NCBI GenBank assembly: GCA_018676675.1
Contig: JABHEG010000104.1
Coordinates: forward strand, 1 to 46,235
Length of the DNA: 46,235 bases
DNA from: Lentisphaerota bacterium
Lineage (GTDB): Bacteria; Verrucomicrobiota; Lentisphaeria; Oligosphaerales; JABHEG01
Direction: 5' to 3'
The notes under the pieces are model-generated. The model saw only the letters and a list, made by a program, of their open reading frames with translations. It was not told where the DNA came from and did no database searches. Position numbers and translations under genes: made by a program. Numbering within the stretch: the stretch's first letter is position 1; each line of letters starts with the position of its first letter. Positions 27,428-35,990 of this stretch are shown one piece after another.

Positions 27428-28774
27428 ATGGTTGAGAAACGACGTGTCATCGCCTGTTGGGCCGTGTTCCTGTCTGGGGTCACGGGAACGCTCTCTGGAG
27501 CACCTGCCGTGGGGCTGCGTCCCGACCGCGTGCCATGGGAACCGCCGGTGAATGCCGTGCACATTGACCCAACTGCGAACGTGGGCCACACAGCCGACGG
27601 GTCGCGGGAACGGCCTTTTGCTTCCTTGGAGAGAATCCAGTGGCGCGACGGGGGGGTGTACGTTCTCCGTCGCGGCACCGTGCTGGAAGCCAAGGCCTTC
27701 ACCGTCTGGAAGAAAGACGTAACCCTCGCCTCTTACGGGGAAGGGAAGCGCCCCGTTATTCGATGCGTGTCCGTTGCCGCGGGCCGCACGAACCAGCATG
27801 CCATCCGTGCGGATGTGGCCCCAAGTCTCACGATCCGTGATCTGGAGATCGTGGCCCCCAAAGCGACCAGCTGTATACGACTCAATGAACGCTGTTCGGG
27901 CGCGCGAGTGACCAACTGTCTGTTGCGGGGAGCGGTTTGGGGAATTCGCGCCTTTCGTCTCTCCGGCTTGACCATCGTCGACACGGAAGTGCGTGACATC
28001 AAGGACGACGGCATGTTCATCATGGGGGTCACCGACATGGAGATCGCCCACTGCTTCGTGCACGATGTGAATCAGAATTGGAGGCCACCCTACACCTCGC
28101 AGAAGGAGGCCGGTGGCGATGCCATTCAGTTCCTCAATTGCGACCGTTGGCACGTGCACCACTGCGAGCTGGATCGGGCCAACAGTGGGAACAAGTTCTG
28201 TTTCATCTCCAACGGACCAAAGCAGAAGATGGGCATCTTCGAGCACAATCTGACTCGTGGTCCATTGACGACGGGTGACGGCGGCGCCTCCGTCTACTTC
28301 CATGACGGTGATGGACTGATCGTGCGGCACAACACGATTCTGGCACCATCGCCTGGGATGCTCTATTCGCATTCCACGAATCTCAACGTCTACGGCAACG
28401 TTGTCGTGGGTGTTTCAGGCGGAGTCTTCGCCAGCAAGAGCGCCCGTGTAGCGCATAACGTGTTCTGGGACGTAGAGGGTACGCTTGCGTCTGGCGGGCA
28501 CGTCACCTTCGTAAACAACGCGGGGCGATTGGCGGTGGGGAAGGACTCTCTGGGCAAGGTTCGTAGGCTGGATGCAGAGTGCAACCTCCTTCTCACTCCC
28601 GAGGACTACGGGCGGACGCCCTTGTTCGTGGCGCCCGAAGAACTGGATTTCCGTATGCGCCCCGATTCCCCAGGCATTGATGCGGGGCGTGCCACGGACG
28701 TGGAGATCGACCGTCTCGGCACCACCATTCCGCAAGGACAGGCTCCCGACATTGGCGCTTATGAACGCCAGTGA
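27428..28774 (+). CDS. Secreted right-handed parallel beta-helix protein (pectate-lyase-like fold)
   Basis: The ATG at 27428 has AAGGG about 7 bases upstream and opens a signal peptide (MVEKRRVIACWAVFLSGVTGTLSGAPA); an ATG at 27413 is the alternative. The 448-aa product shows the Pbl-type opening DGSRERPFASLERI with YVLRRGTVLEAK, then repeated beta-helix coils with Asn/Val ladders: SLTIRDLEIVAPK, GARVTNCLLRG, GLTIVDTEVRD, MEIAHCFVHDV, RWHVHHCELD, GLIVRHNTILAP and ARVAHNVFWD. The C-terminus has DSPGIDAG and PDIGAYERQ, a common tail in this group. Such proteins are lyases, hydrolases or epimerases of acidic polysaccharides. No catalytic site is identifiable by eye. Confidence 0.8.
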   Translation: MVEKRRVIACWAVFLSGVTGTLSGAPAVGLRPDRVPWEPPVNAVHIDPTANVGHTADGSRERPFASLERIQWRDGGVYVLRRGTVLEAKAFTVWKKDVTLASYGEGKRPVIRCVSVAAGRTNQHAIRADVAPSLTIRDLEIVAPKATSCIRLNERCSGARVTNCLLRGAVWGIRAFRLSGLTIVDTEVRDIKDDGMFIMGVTDMEIAHCFVHDVNQNWRPPYTSQKEAGGDAIQFLNCDRWHVHHCELDRANSGNKFCFISNGPKQKMGIFEHNLTRGPLTTGDGGASVYFHDGDGLIVRHNTILAPSPGMLYSHSTNLNVYGNVVVGVSGGVFASKSARVAHNVFWDVEGTLASGGHVTFVNNAGRLAVGKDSLGKVRRLDAECNLLLTPEDYGRTPLFVAPEELDFRMRPDSPGIDAGRATDVEIDRLGTTIPQGQAPDIGAYERQ

Positions 28775-28796
28775 GGACGGCTCTCCCGCCATTTTT
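28775..28796 (+). terminator. Weak candidate intrinsic terminator after the beta-helix gene
   Basis: Directly after the TGA stop, GGaCGG at 28775-28780 pairs with CCGCC at 28786-28790 (five pairs, one bulged A, five-base loop), followed by A and five T residues. The stem is short, so the call is tentative. The next gene is on the opposite strand and ends at 28825. Confidence 0.35.
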
Positions 28797-28824
28797 GGCT
28801 ACGGTGAGATACTGAGGGCTGGAT

Positions 28825-30150
28825 CTACTCCTCTGGGTCGCGAAGGGTGACTGCGTGCACGGTCGTGCAGTCGCCGCCAGTGCAGCCCTTCCCCGGCCCG
28901 CCGCGAGTGTAGAGCAGCATCGGTGTGTCGATCGGTCGGTGGCTGTAGGGACGCTCGACGTTCAGCAGCCACGCAGGAACCTGGGGGTTGGCATCCGCCA
29001 GGGCACAGGTCTCGAACGTCTGCCCCTGGTCGTCTGAAACCAGGAGCGCCGCCTCCCATGATGGGCTCCCCCAGCCTCCGCCAGATGGCGAACCTGTAAC
29101 GATCGCCAGGTAAAGACGGCCCGACGTGTCAAAGGTCAGCGTGCCGTGCATCGCCACAGCCCGTTCGGGGAAGGCCTTCGAGATCTCAGGCAACAAATCA
29201 CGTCGTCTCCATGCCGTGCCATCATGAGACCACAGAGTCGCGCCCGGAGGACGCTGTTTCAGGTGCGACGTGAACACGAAAGGGCGTCCTTGTGGGCTGA
29301 GGGCCACGTTGCTCGTCCGCATATCGAGTTCAGGGGACTGGGCAAAGAAGCAGGGCGTACCTGGGGTGGCTGGGAGAGCAACCCTCACGCCCTCGGCAGT
29401 CTGCCAAGTCCGTCCAGCATCGGTACTCGTCAGGTACCCGGCCGCCTTCCCCCCCGCAGGATGTCTGTCATAGATGTGGAAGACAAGATGAAGTGTGTTC
29501 GCCGCGTCCACGGCAAGAGCATTCCCGTATTGCGTGTAGCCTGACGGAGCTTTTGAGTCAACGACTTCCACAGGGTCAGACCAATTCCCCCCTTTGGGTC
29601 GACGCTGGTACATCAGACGCCGGGGCATATCTCCGCCTCGGTAGGTCAGGTGCAGCGTGTCATCCGGGCCACAGACGAGGCTCGGATACGTGGCAAAGAC
29701 ACCGACTTCCTCGACAGGACTCCATGCGGAAACATCGTGAGGGCGTTGCGTTGTCTGGAAATTGAACGGCCCATGGTGAGGACCGTAGACGATGTGGAGG
29801 TGCCCCCGACTGTCCATTGTGATGGCGGGACCGCTGTGGTTGTCCACGCCCTTCCCGACCAGGACCGTTTCAGACCAGACTCCGGTCTCCCGGTTCAGGG
29901 ATCGGACCTGGATGTCGGCCACGTGGTCAAGCCAAGCCACGAAGGTCGTGTTTCCGGCAGTGATGACCTTGCAGCTCATGGCGTATGCCGTCGCCCGCGT
30001 ACTGCCGTTCCGGGAAATAGTCTCGTCTCGTGTGACCATGGCCTCTCCTCCAGTAAGACTGATCGCGACGCTCCATGCGACGGCACCGACACTCAGCCGC
30101 AACCGTCGATAGTCGAGCCGACGACACTCACGTAGGCAACTCATCCGCAT
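28825..30150 (-). CDS. Secreted BNR_4-type beta-propeller protein (possible polysaccharide lyase or hydrolase)
   Basis: The 441-aa product starts at an ATG with AAAGGAG close upstream and has an Arg-rich N-region before a hydrophobic core (LSVGAVAWSVAISLTGGEA). DNHSGPAI at 103-110, GHLHIVYGPHH and GPHHGPF at 123-129 match the hallmark of the BNR_4 propeller family, which includes ulvan-lyase-type enzymes. Blade strands and Asp-box-like elements follow (STDAGRTW, SDDQGQTF). The conserved His cluster supports an enzymatic role, but the family also has uncharacterised branches. It lies 53 bp downstream of the 939-aa gene on the same strand and probably shares its transcript. Confidence 0.75.
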   Translation of the reverse strand: MRMSCLRECRRLDYRRLRLSVGAVAWSVAISLTGGEAMVTRDETISRNGSTRATAYAMSCKVITAGNTTFVAWLDHVADIQVRSLNRETGVWSETVLVGKGVDNHSGPAITMDSRGHLHIVYGPHHGPFNFQTTQRPHDVSAWSPVEEVGVFATYPSLVCGPDDTLHLTYRGGDMPRRLMYQRRPKGGNWSDPVEVVDSKAPSGYTQYGNALAVDAANTLHLVFHIYDRHPAGGKAAGYLTSTDAGRTWQTAEGVRVALPATPGTPCFFAQSPELDMRTSNVALSPQGRPFVFTSHLKQRPPGATLWSHDGTAWRRRDLLPEISKAFPERAVAMHGTLTFDTSGRLYLAIVTGSPSGGGWGSPSWEAALLVSDDQGQTFETCALADANPQVPAWLLNVERPYSHRPIDTPMLLYTRGGPGKGCTGGDCTTVHAVTLRDPEE

Positions 30151-30203
30151 TCTCTCCTTTACAGCCCCGGAAGGGCAGAAGCCACAGAGCGGGCCCAGAC
30201 ACC

Positions 30204-33023
30204 CTACTGTGGACCGATCTTCCGGAACAGCACCATCGACTTATGAGGCAGCCCGGGGATTCTCCCGTCCTGCAGAACCTGCACGTCCCCGTCGATCGTG
30301 TGCAATTCGGCAGCTTCCCATTCCGCGGGCAGATTGACTTCAAGAACGCTGACGGGGCTCCAAACGAACGCGGCTGCCGCGTCGGCATCGCACCACACCG
30401 ACCCGAACGGCGTGACGCGAACGAACGGTCGCGGCATCAGCTCCAGAGCCCGGTTGAACATCTTGTTACAGCGACCAGCTTCCTCGGTTCGGCGGATCTC
30501 GCCGGGAACGGTTTCCATACCGCATGCGTACCCGCTGATCGTGTTGACGAAGAACGCGTAGTGCATGCCCAGCCGGAAGTAGTCCATGGCCATGTGATCC
30601 GGGGCGTTGGTGTAGCAGCCCATGCCCGTGAACACCCATTCCATGCCTGAATGATCGACGTAGAGTCGCTTCCGGTACCAGAAATTGTCGAGTGCCAGGG
30701 GACATTGCCCTTCCACCCCGAAGCTGACGTCACGGTCGCTGAGAGCACGATAGATCTCGACGGCACCAGCCATTCCCGGTCGGGGTTCGGCCAGGCGAAA
30801 GTTGACCACTCCGGTCTGCGCGCCGGCCATGTCCAGGTAGATGTCCCGCATGCCGATGGCGATGGCCTTGTCAAACAGCTCCGCATACCACTGGCGGCAG
30901 GCGGGGATGGTCCAGTCGTAGATCGGGTCGTGCCCGTTCATCCAGAGCAACGGCTTGCCGTCGCGCTTGTGGGCCAGCCACTCCGGATGGGCCTTTGCCA
31001 TGGGGTCGTCGAAGCCTTGGGCATAGGCCCCTGGCGACCAGGGCTTTGGACGCAGCCCGGCCTCCAGAAGCTTGGCGTACATCGGGGCGAGTTTGTCGCT
31101 GAAGATTGCGTACATCGACGACGGACAGAGGGGGAGCATGTAGCGTTTGAACCCAAGTCTTCCTGCGGCTTCGATCACCTGGTCGATCTGTTCGGCCCCG
31201 CAGGTGTTCGTGTGTTGCGCCGTGGGCAGAGGGCGAGGAACGGTGATGCCGGTCTGCCCGCAATAGCGGATCCGGGTGTATTGTTGGAACGCCAGCCAGG
31301 CGTTTGGCCCCTCCGGCGGAGTTGGGGAGAACAGGTGCCAAACACGTGGCGTATCCAGCGGCGCGAAGCGGCGCCCCAGCAGAACTTGGGTGGCAACGTG
31401 CAGATGACTCTTGCCGGCGGCGTGCTTGATCTCACCGTTACTGGCCGCAGGTCTGTCCATCATCTGGCAGAAGATGCCGTGCGGCGACTGGAGCCAGTTG
31501 AATGCCTGGCCAGAGGCGAAGTGGGACCAACGCCGGGTCGTGGCCTCGGTGGTTTCCTCAAATGGGACCTTGACGAATCCCCTCGGGGCACTGTAACAGG
31601 ACATGCGCCAGGCTTCGCTGCCGGTCAGTTCGTCACCGATCCGTACAGGCGCCTCGAACCGCACCATCTCGACTCGCGCATCAGTTCCGTCCACGCGGAT
31701 GTTCTCCGCCACGCCTTGGAACGTGCGGCCGTCGACAGTGAATTCGCCCGGTTCGAAACGCCAGAGCATCTTCATCCCCTCGTGCGTCTTCTCACTGCTT
31801 GCCAGACGGAGAGCCACGCCTCCTCGCTCGAGTTTCAGGCAGTCTGCCAGGATCCACTTGGTCGATACAAGCGAGGAGGGAGGGATCGTCGCGTCTGCCG
31901 TGGGCACAGCCTCGGCAGTCGTCGTATCCCACGACTCCTCGGGGCTGGGCAGCGACGTGGCGAATACGGGTGGTTCGAGTCCGCTGATCACGGGAGACGC
32001 GATGCCCGGTAAGCGCACGTCGATCTGAAGAGGATCGCGGGTGACGGTGAGGGCCACCCCGTTGGCAAAAGCAACGCTCAGGACACCGCCCATCTCCTGT
32101 ACCGATGCAGGGTCGTCGAACTGCCGTTCTCCGAAGCTGGGCGGGCGGATTCGCACGCGCGCCGTCTCCGTCGGGATCTGAGGCACAGTGGGCAAGGGCC
32201 TGTAGAGCACACGATCAGCTTCGGGGTCCAGTTCCGCGCGTCCGGCATAAGCTGTGATCTGGACCAACATGCTCCCGAAGTACGTCCATGAGTCGAGCTG
32301 CCGGAATCCCCCTTTGCGGCGCCAGTCGTCGTCCCAGTACACAACGCGACCCTTGCCGTACGTGTGTGCCGCAATGTGCGCACCCCGTGCCCGGCCGGAG
32401 TCATCCACGTATTCGGTCAGAACCGCGGCGCCTTCTTTCGGCAGAATGCCCCTTCCCTTGCCGAAGCACGGAAACCGGTCAGGGAAGACCCTGAGAATGT
32501 CGTTCAGCTTGCGACAGGTCCTTACCTCGGCGGGCAGCGAATCCTCGCTGAATGTCACCGGCAGCAGTTCCTCCAGTGTCACGGGGGCCTCTTTGGTCAT
32601 CAGCAGGCCACCGCCGTTGCGGACAAACGTCTTGAGCGCGCCGATCCGTTCCGGGGTGAAAAGCGCCTCCTGATCCTTGCGAAAAATACCTCCGATGACG
32701 ATCACGTCGAACTCGTGTAGGCGTCCGAACGTCGGGGTGATCTTGTCGTCGGGCTCGGGTTCGAACTCATCCATGAGGTGCATGCGGATCGGGGACGCCC
32801 CGAGCCCCGCAAGACCCGCCGAGTCGATGGTCGTTACCGCCGCCCCGGCAGCCTTGATAAACGCCGCCGTACTCCGCGCGGTCCAGGGGCGACCGCCCTG
32901 CAGCAGCAGGACCCGAAGCGGTCCCTTCTCCTGCTGCGATGGCGCGCCCACCGCCGGCAGGAACGAAGAGCAGGCGGCAGAAAGCAGCAGTGCGGACGCC
33001 GAAGCTCGCGGAGCAAAAACCAT
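30204..33023 (-). CDS. Secreted protein with amidotransferase/ThuA-like N-domain and GH-like TIM barrel
   Basis: The frame is open to 33086, but those codons fall inside a dispersed repeat. The ATG at 33023 has CAGGAG nine bases upstream and starts a signal peptide with lipobox-like SAAC (MVFAPRASASALLLSAACSSFLPA). The product is 939 aa. Residues about 35-270 form a Rossmann/GATase-like domain (LRVLLLQGGRPW, DVIVIGGIF, NGGGLLMTKEAP, GKGRVVYWDDD). Beta-sandwich regions extend to about 600. A barrel follows with LGFKRYMLPLCPS, WSPGAYAQGFDD, RDIYLDMAGAQ (Asp near 727) and FGVEGQCPL (Glu near 767), both at strand ends and plausible catalytic carboxylates. The C-terminal beta domain ends VLFRKI. 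Substrate unknown; the layout recalls GH-like proteins with a degenerate GATase domain. Confidence 0.72.
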   Translation of the reverse strand: MVFAPRASASALLLSAACSSFLPAVGAPSQQEKGPLRVLLLQGGRPWTARSTAAFIKAAGAAVTTIDSAGLAGLGASPIRMHLMDEFEPEPDDKITPTFGRLHEFDVIVIGGIFRKDQEALFTPERIGALKTFVRNGGGLLMTKEAPVTLEELLPVTFSEDSLPAEVRTCRKLNDILRVFPDRFPCFGKGRGILPKEGAAVLTEYVDDSGRARGAHIAAHTYGKGRVVYWDDDWRRKGGFRQLDSWTYFGSMLVQITAYAGRAELDPEADRVLYRPLPTVPQIPTETARVRIRPPSFGERQFDDPASVQEMGGVLSVAFANGVALTVTRDPLQIDVRLPGIASPVISGLEPPVFATSLPSPEESWDTTTAEAVPTADATIPPSSLVSTKWILADCLKLERGGVALRLASSEKTHEGMKMLWRFEPGEFTVDGRTFQGVAENIRVDGTDARVEMVRFEAPVRIGDELTGSEAWRMSCYSAPRGFVKVPFEETTEATTRRWSHFASGQAFNWLQSPHGIFCQMMDRPAASNGEIKHAAGKSHLHVATQVLLGRRFAPLDTPRVWHLFSPTPPEGPNAWLAFQQYTRIRYCGQTGITVPRPLPTAQHTNTCGAEQIDQVIEAAGRLGFKRYMLPLCPSSMYAIFSDKLAPMYAKLLEAGLRPKPWSPGAYAQGFDDPMAKAHPEWLAHKRDGKPLLWMNGHDPIYDWTIPACRQWYAELFDKAIAIGMRDIYLDMAGAQTGVVNFRLAEPRPGMAGAVEIYRALSDRDVSFGVEGQCPLALDNFWYRKRLYVDHSGMEWVFTGMGCYTNAPDHMAMDYFRLGMHYAFFVNTISGYACGMETVPGEIRRTEEAGRCNKMFNRALELMPRPFVRVTPFGSVWCDADAAAAFVWSPVSVLEVNLPAEWEAAELHTIDGDVQVLQDGRIPGLPHKSMVLFRKIGPQ

Positions 33024-33062
33024 GGACACTCTCCTGCTGAAGAAGTGGTAAAAAACGGGATT

Positions 33063-33143
33063 GGGGCCAAGCCTCGTGGCCTGCATTCTCGGAGCTCAGT
33101 TTGCCGCGAGAATTCCAGACCGCAAGGTCTGCGCCCGCGATTG
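33063..33143. repeat. Structured dispersed repeat, copy 2 (three consecutive hairpins)
   Basis: Second copy of the element at 27165. Hairpin 1: GGCCA at 33065-33069 with TGGCC at 33077-33081. Hairpin 2: ATTCTCG at 33085-33091 with CGAGAAT at 33107-33113 and a 15-base loop. Hairpin 3: CAGACC at 33116-33121 with GGTCTG at 33126-33131 closing a GCAA tetraloop. Compared with copy 1, two base pairs in hairpin 2 changed on both sides. It lies in the divergent gap between two secreted-enzyme genes. Confidence 0.78.
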
Positions 33144-33190
33144 CCCTCATGAAGTCGTGTTTGAAGGCAGTGCGATTTGTGTCCTATAGC

Positions 33191-33236
33191 ACCCCCGCTA
33201 CCTTGTTCCCCATGACTGGAAAGAAAATCCCTATCG
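33191..33236 (-). repeat. GATAGG dispersed repeat, inverted copy
   Basis: The minus strand reads GATAGG, CTTTCC, GTC, GGGGA, AAGG and TAGCGGGG in the same order and spacing as the repeats at 40377 and 40426. It falls between the three-hairpin repeat and the start of the DUF4838 gene, so the divergent 296-bp region (33024-33319) is largely made of two unrelated repeats. Confidence 0.65.
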
Positions 33237-33319
33237 TCAAGCTGCTTTGCAGAGGAGGGGATCGCACGGCTCGGAGCAGACGAGCCCCGGCTCACTCAAA
33301 GAAGCGCATAGGTGAACAC

Positions 33320-35593
33320 GTGCTTATCGTTGTGCTGATGGCCATGTTGTGCCCCGGGCTCTTGCGGGCGGCTGAGAATGGACTCCAACTGACGCGGGAC
33401 GGTAGGACAGAGTACTCGATCGTGGTTTCGCCTGCTGCAGCGGAACCGGAACAACACGCGGCAACTGAGCTGGCCTACTTCCTACAACAAGTGACAGGTG
33501 CGCCATTCCCCATCACGTCCGCTGCGCACGGGGGGCCTGCAATCTTCGTCGGCTCCGGTAAGCACAGCACTCCCGGAACCGACGATGACGCCCGGCACAA
33601 ATGGGGTTCAGAGGGCTTTCTCATCCGTACCAAGGGGCAGAACCTGCTGCTTACCGGAAAGGGGCGGCGGGGAACCCTCTACGCGGTCTACTCATTCCTG
33701 GAGGACGTCGTGGGGTGCCGCTGGTGGTCCAGCTCGGTAAGCACCATCCCCAAGTGCCCCGATCTGGCCATCGCCCCCATGGATCATCAGGGCGAGCCCG
33801 CCTTCGAGTACCGGGAACCGTTCTACTTCGACGCCTTCGATCCTGATTGGGCAGTACGGAACAAAGTGAACGGAGACCGAGCCAGGCTCGATGCAAGACG
33901 CGGGGGACACATGACCTACTCGGGGTTCTCACACACGTTCGGTGAAATCGTGCCGCCTGCAGGCTATTTCGATCAACACCCGGAGTGGTTCAGCGAGATC
34001 AATGGTAAGCGCCTACGGGATCGCTCTCAGCTGTGCTTAACAAACCGGGAACTCAGAGCCTTCATGGCCCAGCAGGTCATCCAACGGTTGCGAGAGAAGC
34101 CGGCCGCCATCGCCTCCGTTTCCCAAAACGACGGGAGCAACCCCTGCCGGTGTAAAGAGTGTGATGCAGTGGTGGCCCTTGAAGAGGCCCAGTCGGGTCT
34201 GCTGCTTCATTTCGTCAACGCTGTCGCGGAGGAGGTCGAGAAGGTCTTCCCGGATACGGCGATTTCGACTCTAGCCTACCGGTACACGCGCAAGCCGCCG
34301 CGATTCGTCCGTCCCAGACACAATGTGATTGTGCGGCTGTGCAGCATCGAATGCGATTTCTCCAAGACGATCGCACACGGTACGACCAACGCCGCGTTCC
34401 GCGAGGACATCCGAAGATGGGCAGATGTATCCGAACGGCTCTACATCTGGGACTACGTCACGAATTTCAGTCACTACATCCAGCCACACCCAAACCTGCG
34501 CGTGCTCGGAGAGAACGTGCGCTTCTTCGCCCGGCACAACGTTAAGGGCCTATTCGAGCAGGGCAACTACCACTCGCAAGGAGGCGAATTCGCCGAGCTT
34601 CGGGCCTGGGTACTGGCTAAGCTCATGTGGGACCACTCTCTGGACGAAAAGGAACTGATCTCGGAGTTCCTGCGGGGATACTACGGGGCGGCTGCGCCAC
34701 ACATTCAAGGCTACATTGACTTAATGCACGACGCGGCGGCACAGAGTGGCCACTTCCTGACCTATGCGTCTCCCCCCACTGCGCCCTTCCTGACCTTGGG
34801 TGTCCTGAACAAGGCAACCGCGCTGTTCGATGTGGCCGAAGCAGCGGTAACGGACCAGCCGGACACGCTTCAGCGCGTGAAGGTCTGTCGATTGCCGATC
34901 CAGTACGTGAGGCTTACCCAATGGGAACGACTGCGCACCGCGGCAAGGGCAAACGGCGTCCCTTGGCCAGTCGAGGATGATCGTTCAGCTCTCCTCAGAT
35001 CTTTCCTCACAGTCGCCGAAAAGAACGCAGTGAGGTTCATCAAAGAGGGTGCCCTGATGTCATCTTTTGTGCAAAAGGCAGCTGATGTTCCACGTCGCCC
35101 CTCCCCACCACCGCTCGCGTGTGTGGGACTCCCAAAGGAAACCTGGACTGACCTTCAGGACGGTCTCTTCAAGCTCCACCGCCCCGGGGAGTGCGCGGCG
35201 CTCAAAGCCGATGCGCGCGCCTCAGATGGGGTGGCCGCATGGATGCCGGGGAATCACCACGAATGGGCCACACAGTGCGACACGGGCCAGGCAGGACTGG
35301 GAGGACTGCCCGGCAAACCCTATGGCTCCTATGCGGTTGTCCGCTGCGATGTGGCCGGCAAAAAGGGGGGCGCTTTTTCCTACGGCCTCTACGACGCCGC
35401 CAGCCGTACTATCCTGTGCCGGAAGTTCGTCAGCGCCGAGGAGATCCCCGACAGCGACTACCACGTCTACGAGATTGGGACATTCCCCATGCATTCCACA
35501 ATGTATTTGTGGGTTGCACCGGCGGGAAACGCTCAGAACGTCTCTGCCGTCTGGGTCGATCGCTTCTTCCTGATCCGGCCCCCGGTCAAGTAG
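33320..35593 (+). CDS. Secreted DUF4838 protein with GH67-N-like domain (alpha-glucuronidase-like)
   Basis: An ATG at 33101 is in frame, but the codons up to 33300 are built from repeats. The GTG at 33320, with AGGTG just upstream, starts a signal peptide (MLIVVLMAMLCPGLLRAAE) and gives 757 aa. Residues about 20-140 match the small N-terminal domain of GH67 and related families (SIVVSPAAAEPEQHAATELA, FLQQVTGAPFPI, AIFVGSG, GRRGTLYAVYSFLEDVVGCRWW). The DUF4838 core follows: HTFGEIVPPAGYF, HPEWFSEINGKR, LCLTNRE, and SVSQNDGSNPCRCKEC near 265-280 with a CxCxxC motif. A C-terminal carbohydrate-binding-like domain ends VWVDRFFL. DUF4838 proteins are common in polysaccharide loci but mostly uncharacterised. 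A paralogue lies at 41106-43568. Confidence 0.85.
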   Translation: MLIVVLMAMLCPGLLRAAENGLQLTRDGRTEYSIVVSPAAAEPEQHAATELAYFLQQVTGAPFPITSAAHGGPAIFVGSGKHSTPGTDDDARHKWGSEGFLIRTKGQNLLLTGKGRRGTLYAVYSFLEDVVGCRWWSSSVSTIPKCPDLAIAPMDHQGEPAFEYREPFYFDAFDPDWAVRNKVNGDRARLDARRGGHMTYSGFSHTFGEIVPPAGYFDQHPEWFSEINGKRLRDRSQLCLTNRELRAFMAQQVIQRLREKPAAIASVSQNDGSNPCRCKECDAVVALEEAQSGLLLHFVNAVAEEVEKVFPDTAISTLAYRYTRKPPRFVRPRHNVIVRLCSIECDFSKTIAHGTTNAAFREDIRRWADVSERLYIWDYVTNFSHYIQPHPNLRVLGENVRFFARHNVKGLFEQGNYHSQGGEFAELRAWVLAKLMWDHSLDEKELISEFLRGYYGAAAPHIQGYIDLMHDAAAQSGHFLTYASPPTAPFLTLGVLNKATALFDVAEAAVTDQPDTLQRVKVCRLPIQYVRLTQWERLRTAARANGVPWPVEDDRSALLRSFLTVAEKNAVRFIKEGALMSSFVQKAADVPRRPSPPPLACVGLPKETWTDLQDGLFKLHRPGECAALKADARASDGVAAWMPGNHHEWATQCDTGQAGLGGLPGKPYGSYAVVRCDVAGKKGGAFSYGLYDAASRTILCRKFVSAEEIPDSDYHVYEIGTFPMHSTMYLWVAPAGNAQNVSAVWVDRFFLIRPPVK

Positions 35594-35594
35594 A

Positions 35595-35652
35595 CGGTAC
35601 GGCGTGTCCTCGTCGTCGATGACAACCTCCTCGCTGTCGGCGGCTGTGGTGT
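35595..35652. repeat. 58-bp near-identical repeat, copy 1
   Basis: CGGTACGGCGTGTCCTCGTC onward to GGCTGTGGTGT matches 40735-40792 at 57 of 58 positions. It starts two bases after the stop codon of the DUF4838 gene. On the minus strand it continues in frame from the IS91-type remnant and would encode an acidic string (SEEVVIDDEDTPYR). Confidence 0.9.
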
Positions 35653-35990
35653 TTGCAGCCTTGGCGCGTTGTCCCCTCATGTTGCCACTCCGCTTCGCTT
35701 CGTTACTGCCCAATGGGCAGCCCGTCTCGCTTTGCTCGGCTGTTGGAGTACCGTCCGGAGTGAACGCACCAAAGGTGACCAGCGCGTGGATGTGGGGATG
35801 GAAATTCGCGATCTGACCATGCGTCTGGATGCCTGCGACCATGCCGGGCACGACATCGGCCCGGTCGAGCACAGTGCGGTAGACTTCCAGCACGGTCTCC
35901 CACGCGAGTTTGGGCAGCTTGCGCAGCAGGGCTCCGCAGCGTTCGCCGAACAGGTCACGGTGCGAAACACACGATCGCTCCGGCATCCGT
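35653..35990 (-). pseudogene. Remnant of an IS91-type (Y2, rolling-circle) transposase
   Basis: The minus strand encodes LLRKLPKLAWETVLEVYRTV, then VVPGMVAGIQTHGQIANFHP and HIHALVTFGAFTPDGTP, matching the central region of IS91/ISCR transposases, where the HPHxHxLV motif precedes the catalytic tyrosines. Homology stops after TPDGTP; the tail is unrelated low-complexity sequence ending in the 58-bp repeat. There are no N-terminal zinc-binding domain, no catalytic tyrosines and no plausible start, so it is non-functional. Its 5' end overlaps the stop of the PQQ gene at 35955, and the other end abuts the DUF4838 gene. Confidence 0.75.

Noticed and set aside
30651..32012. 453-codon plus-strand open frame
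   Set aside because: Antisense to the GATase/TIM-barrel gene; Gly/Arg/His-rich shadow.
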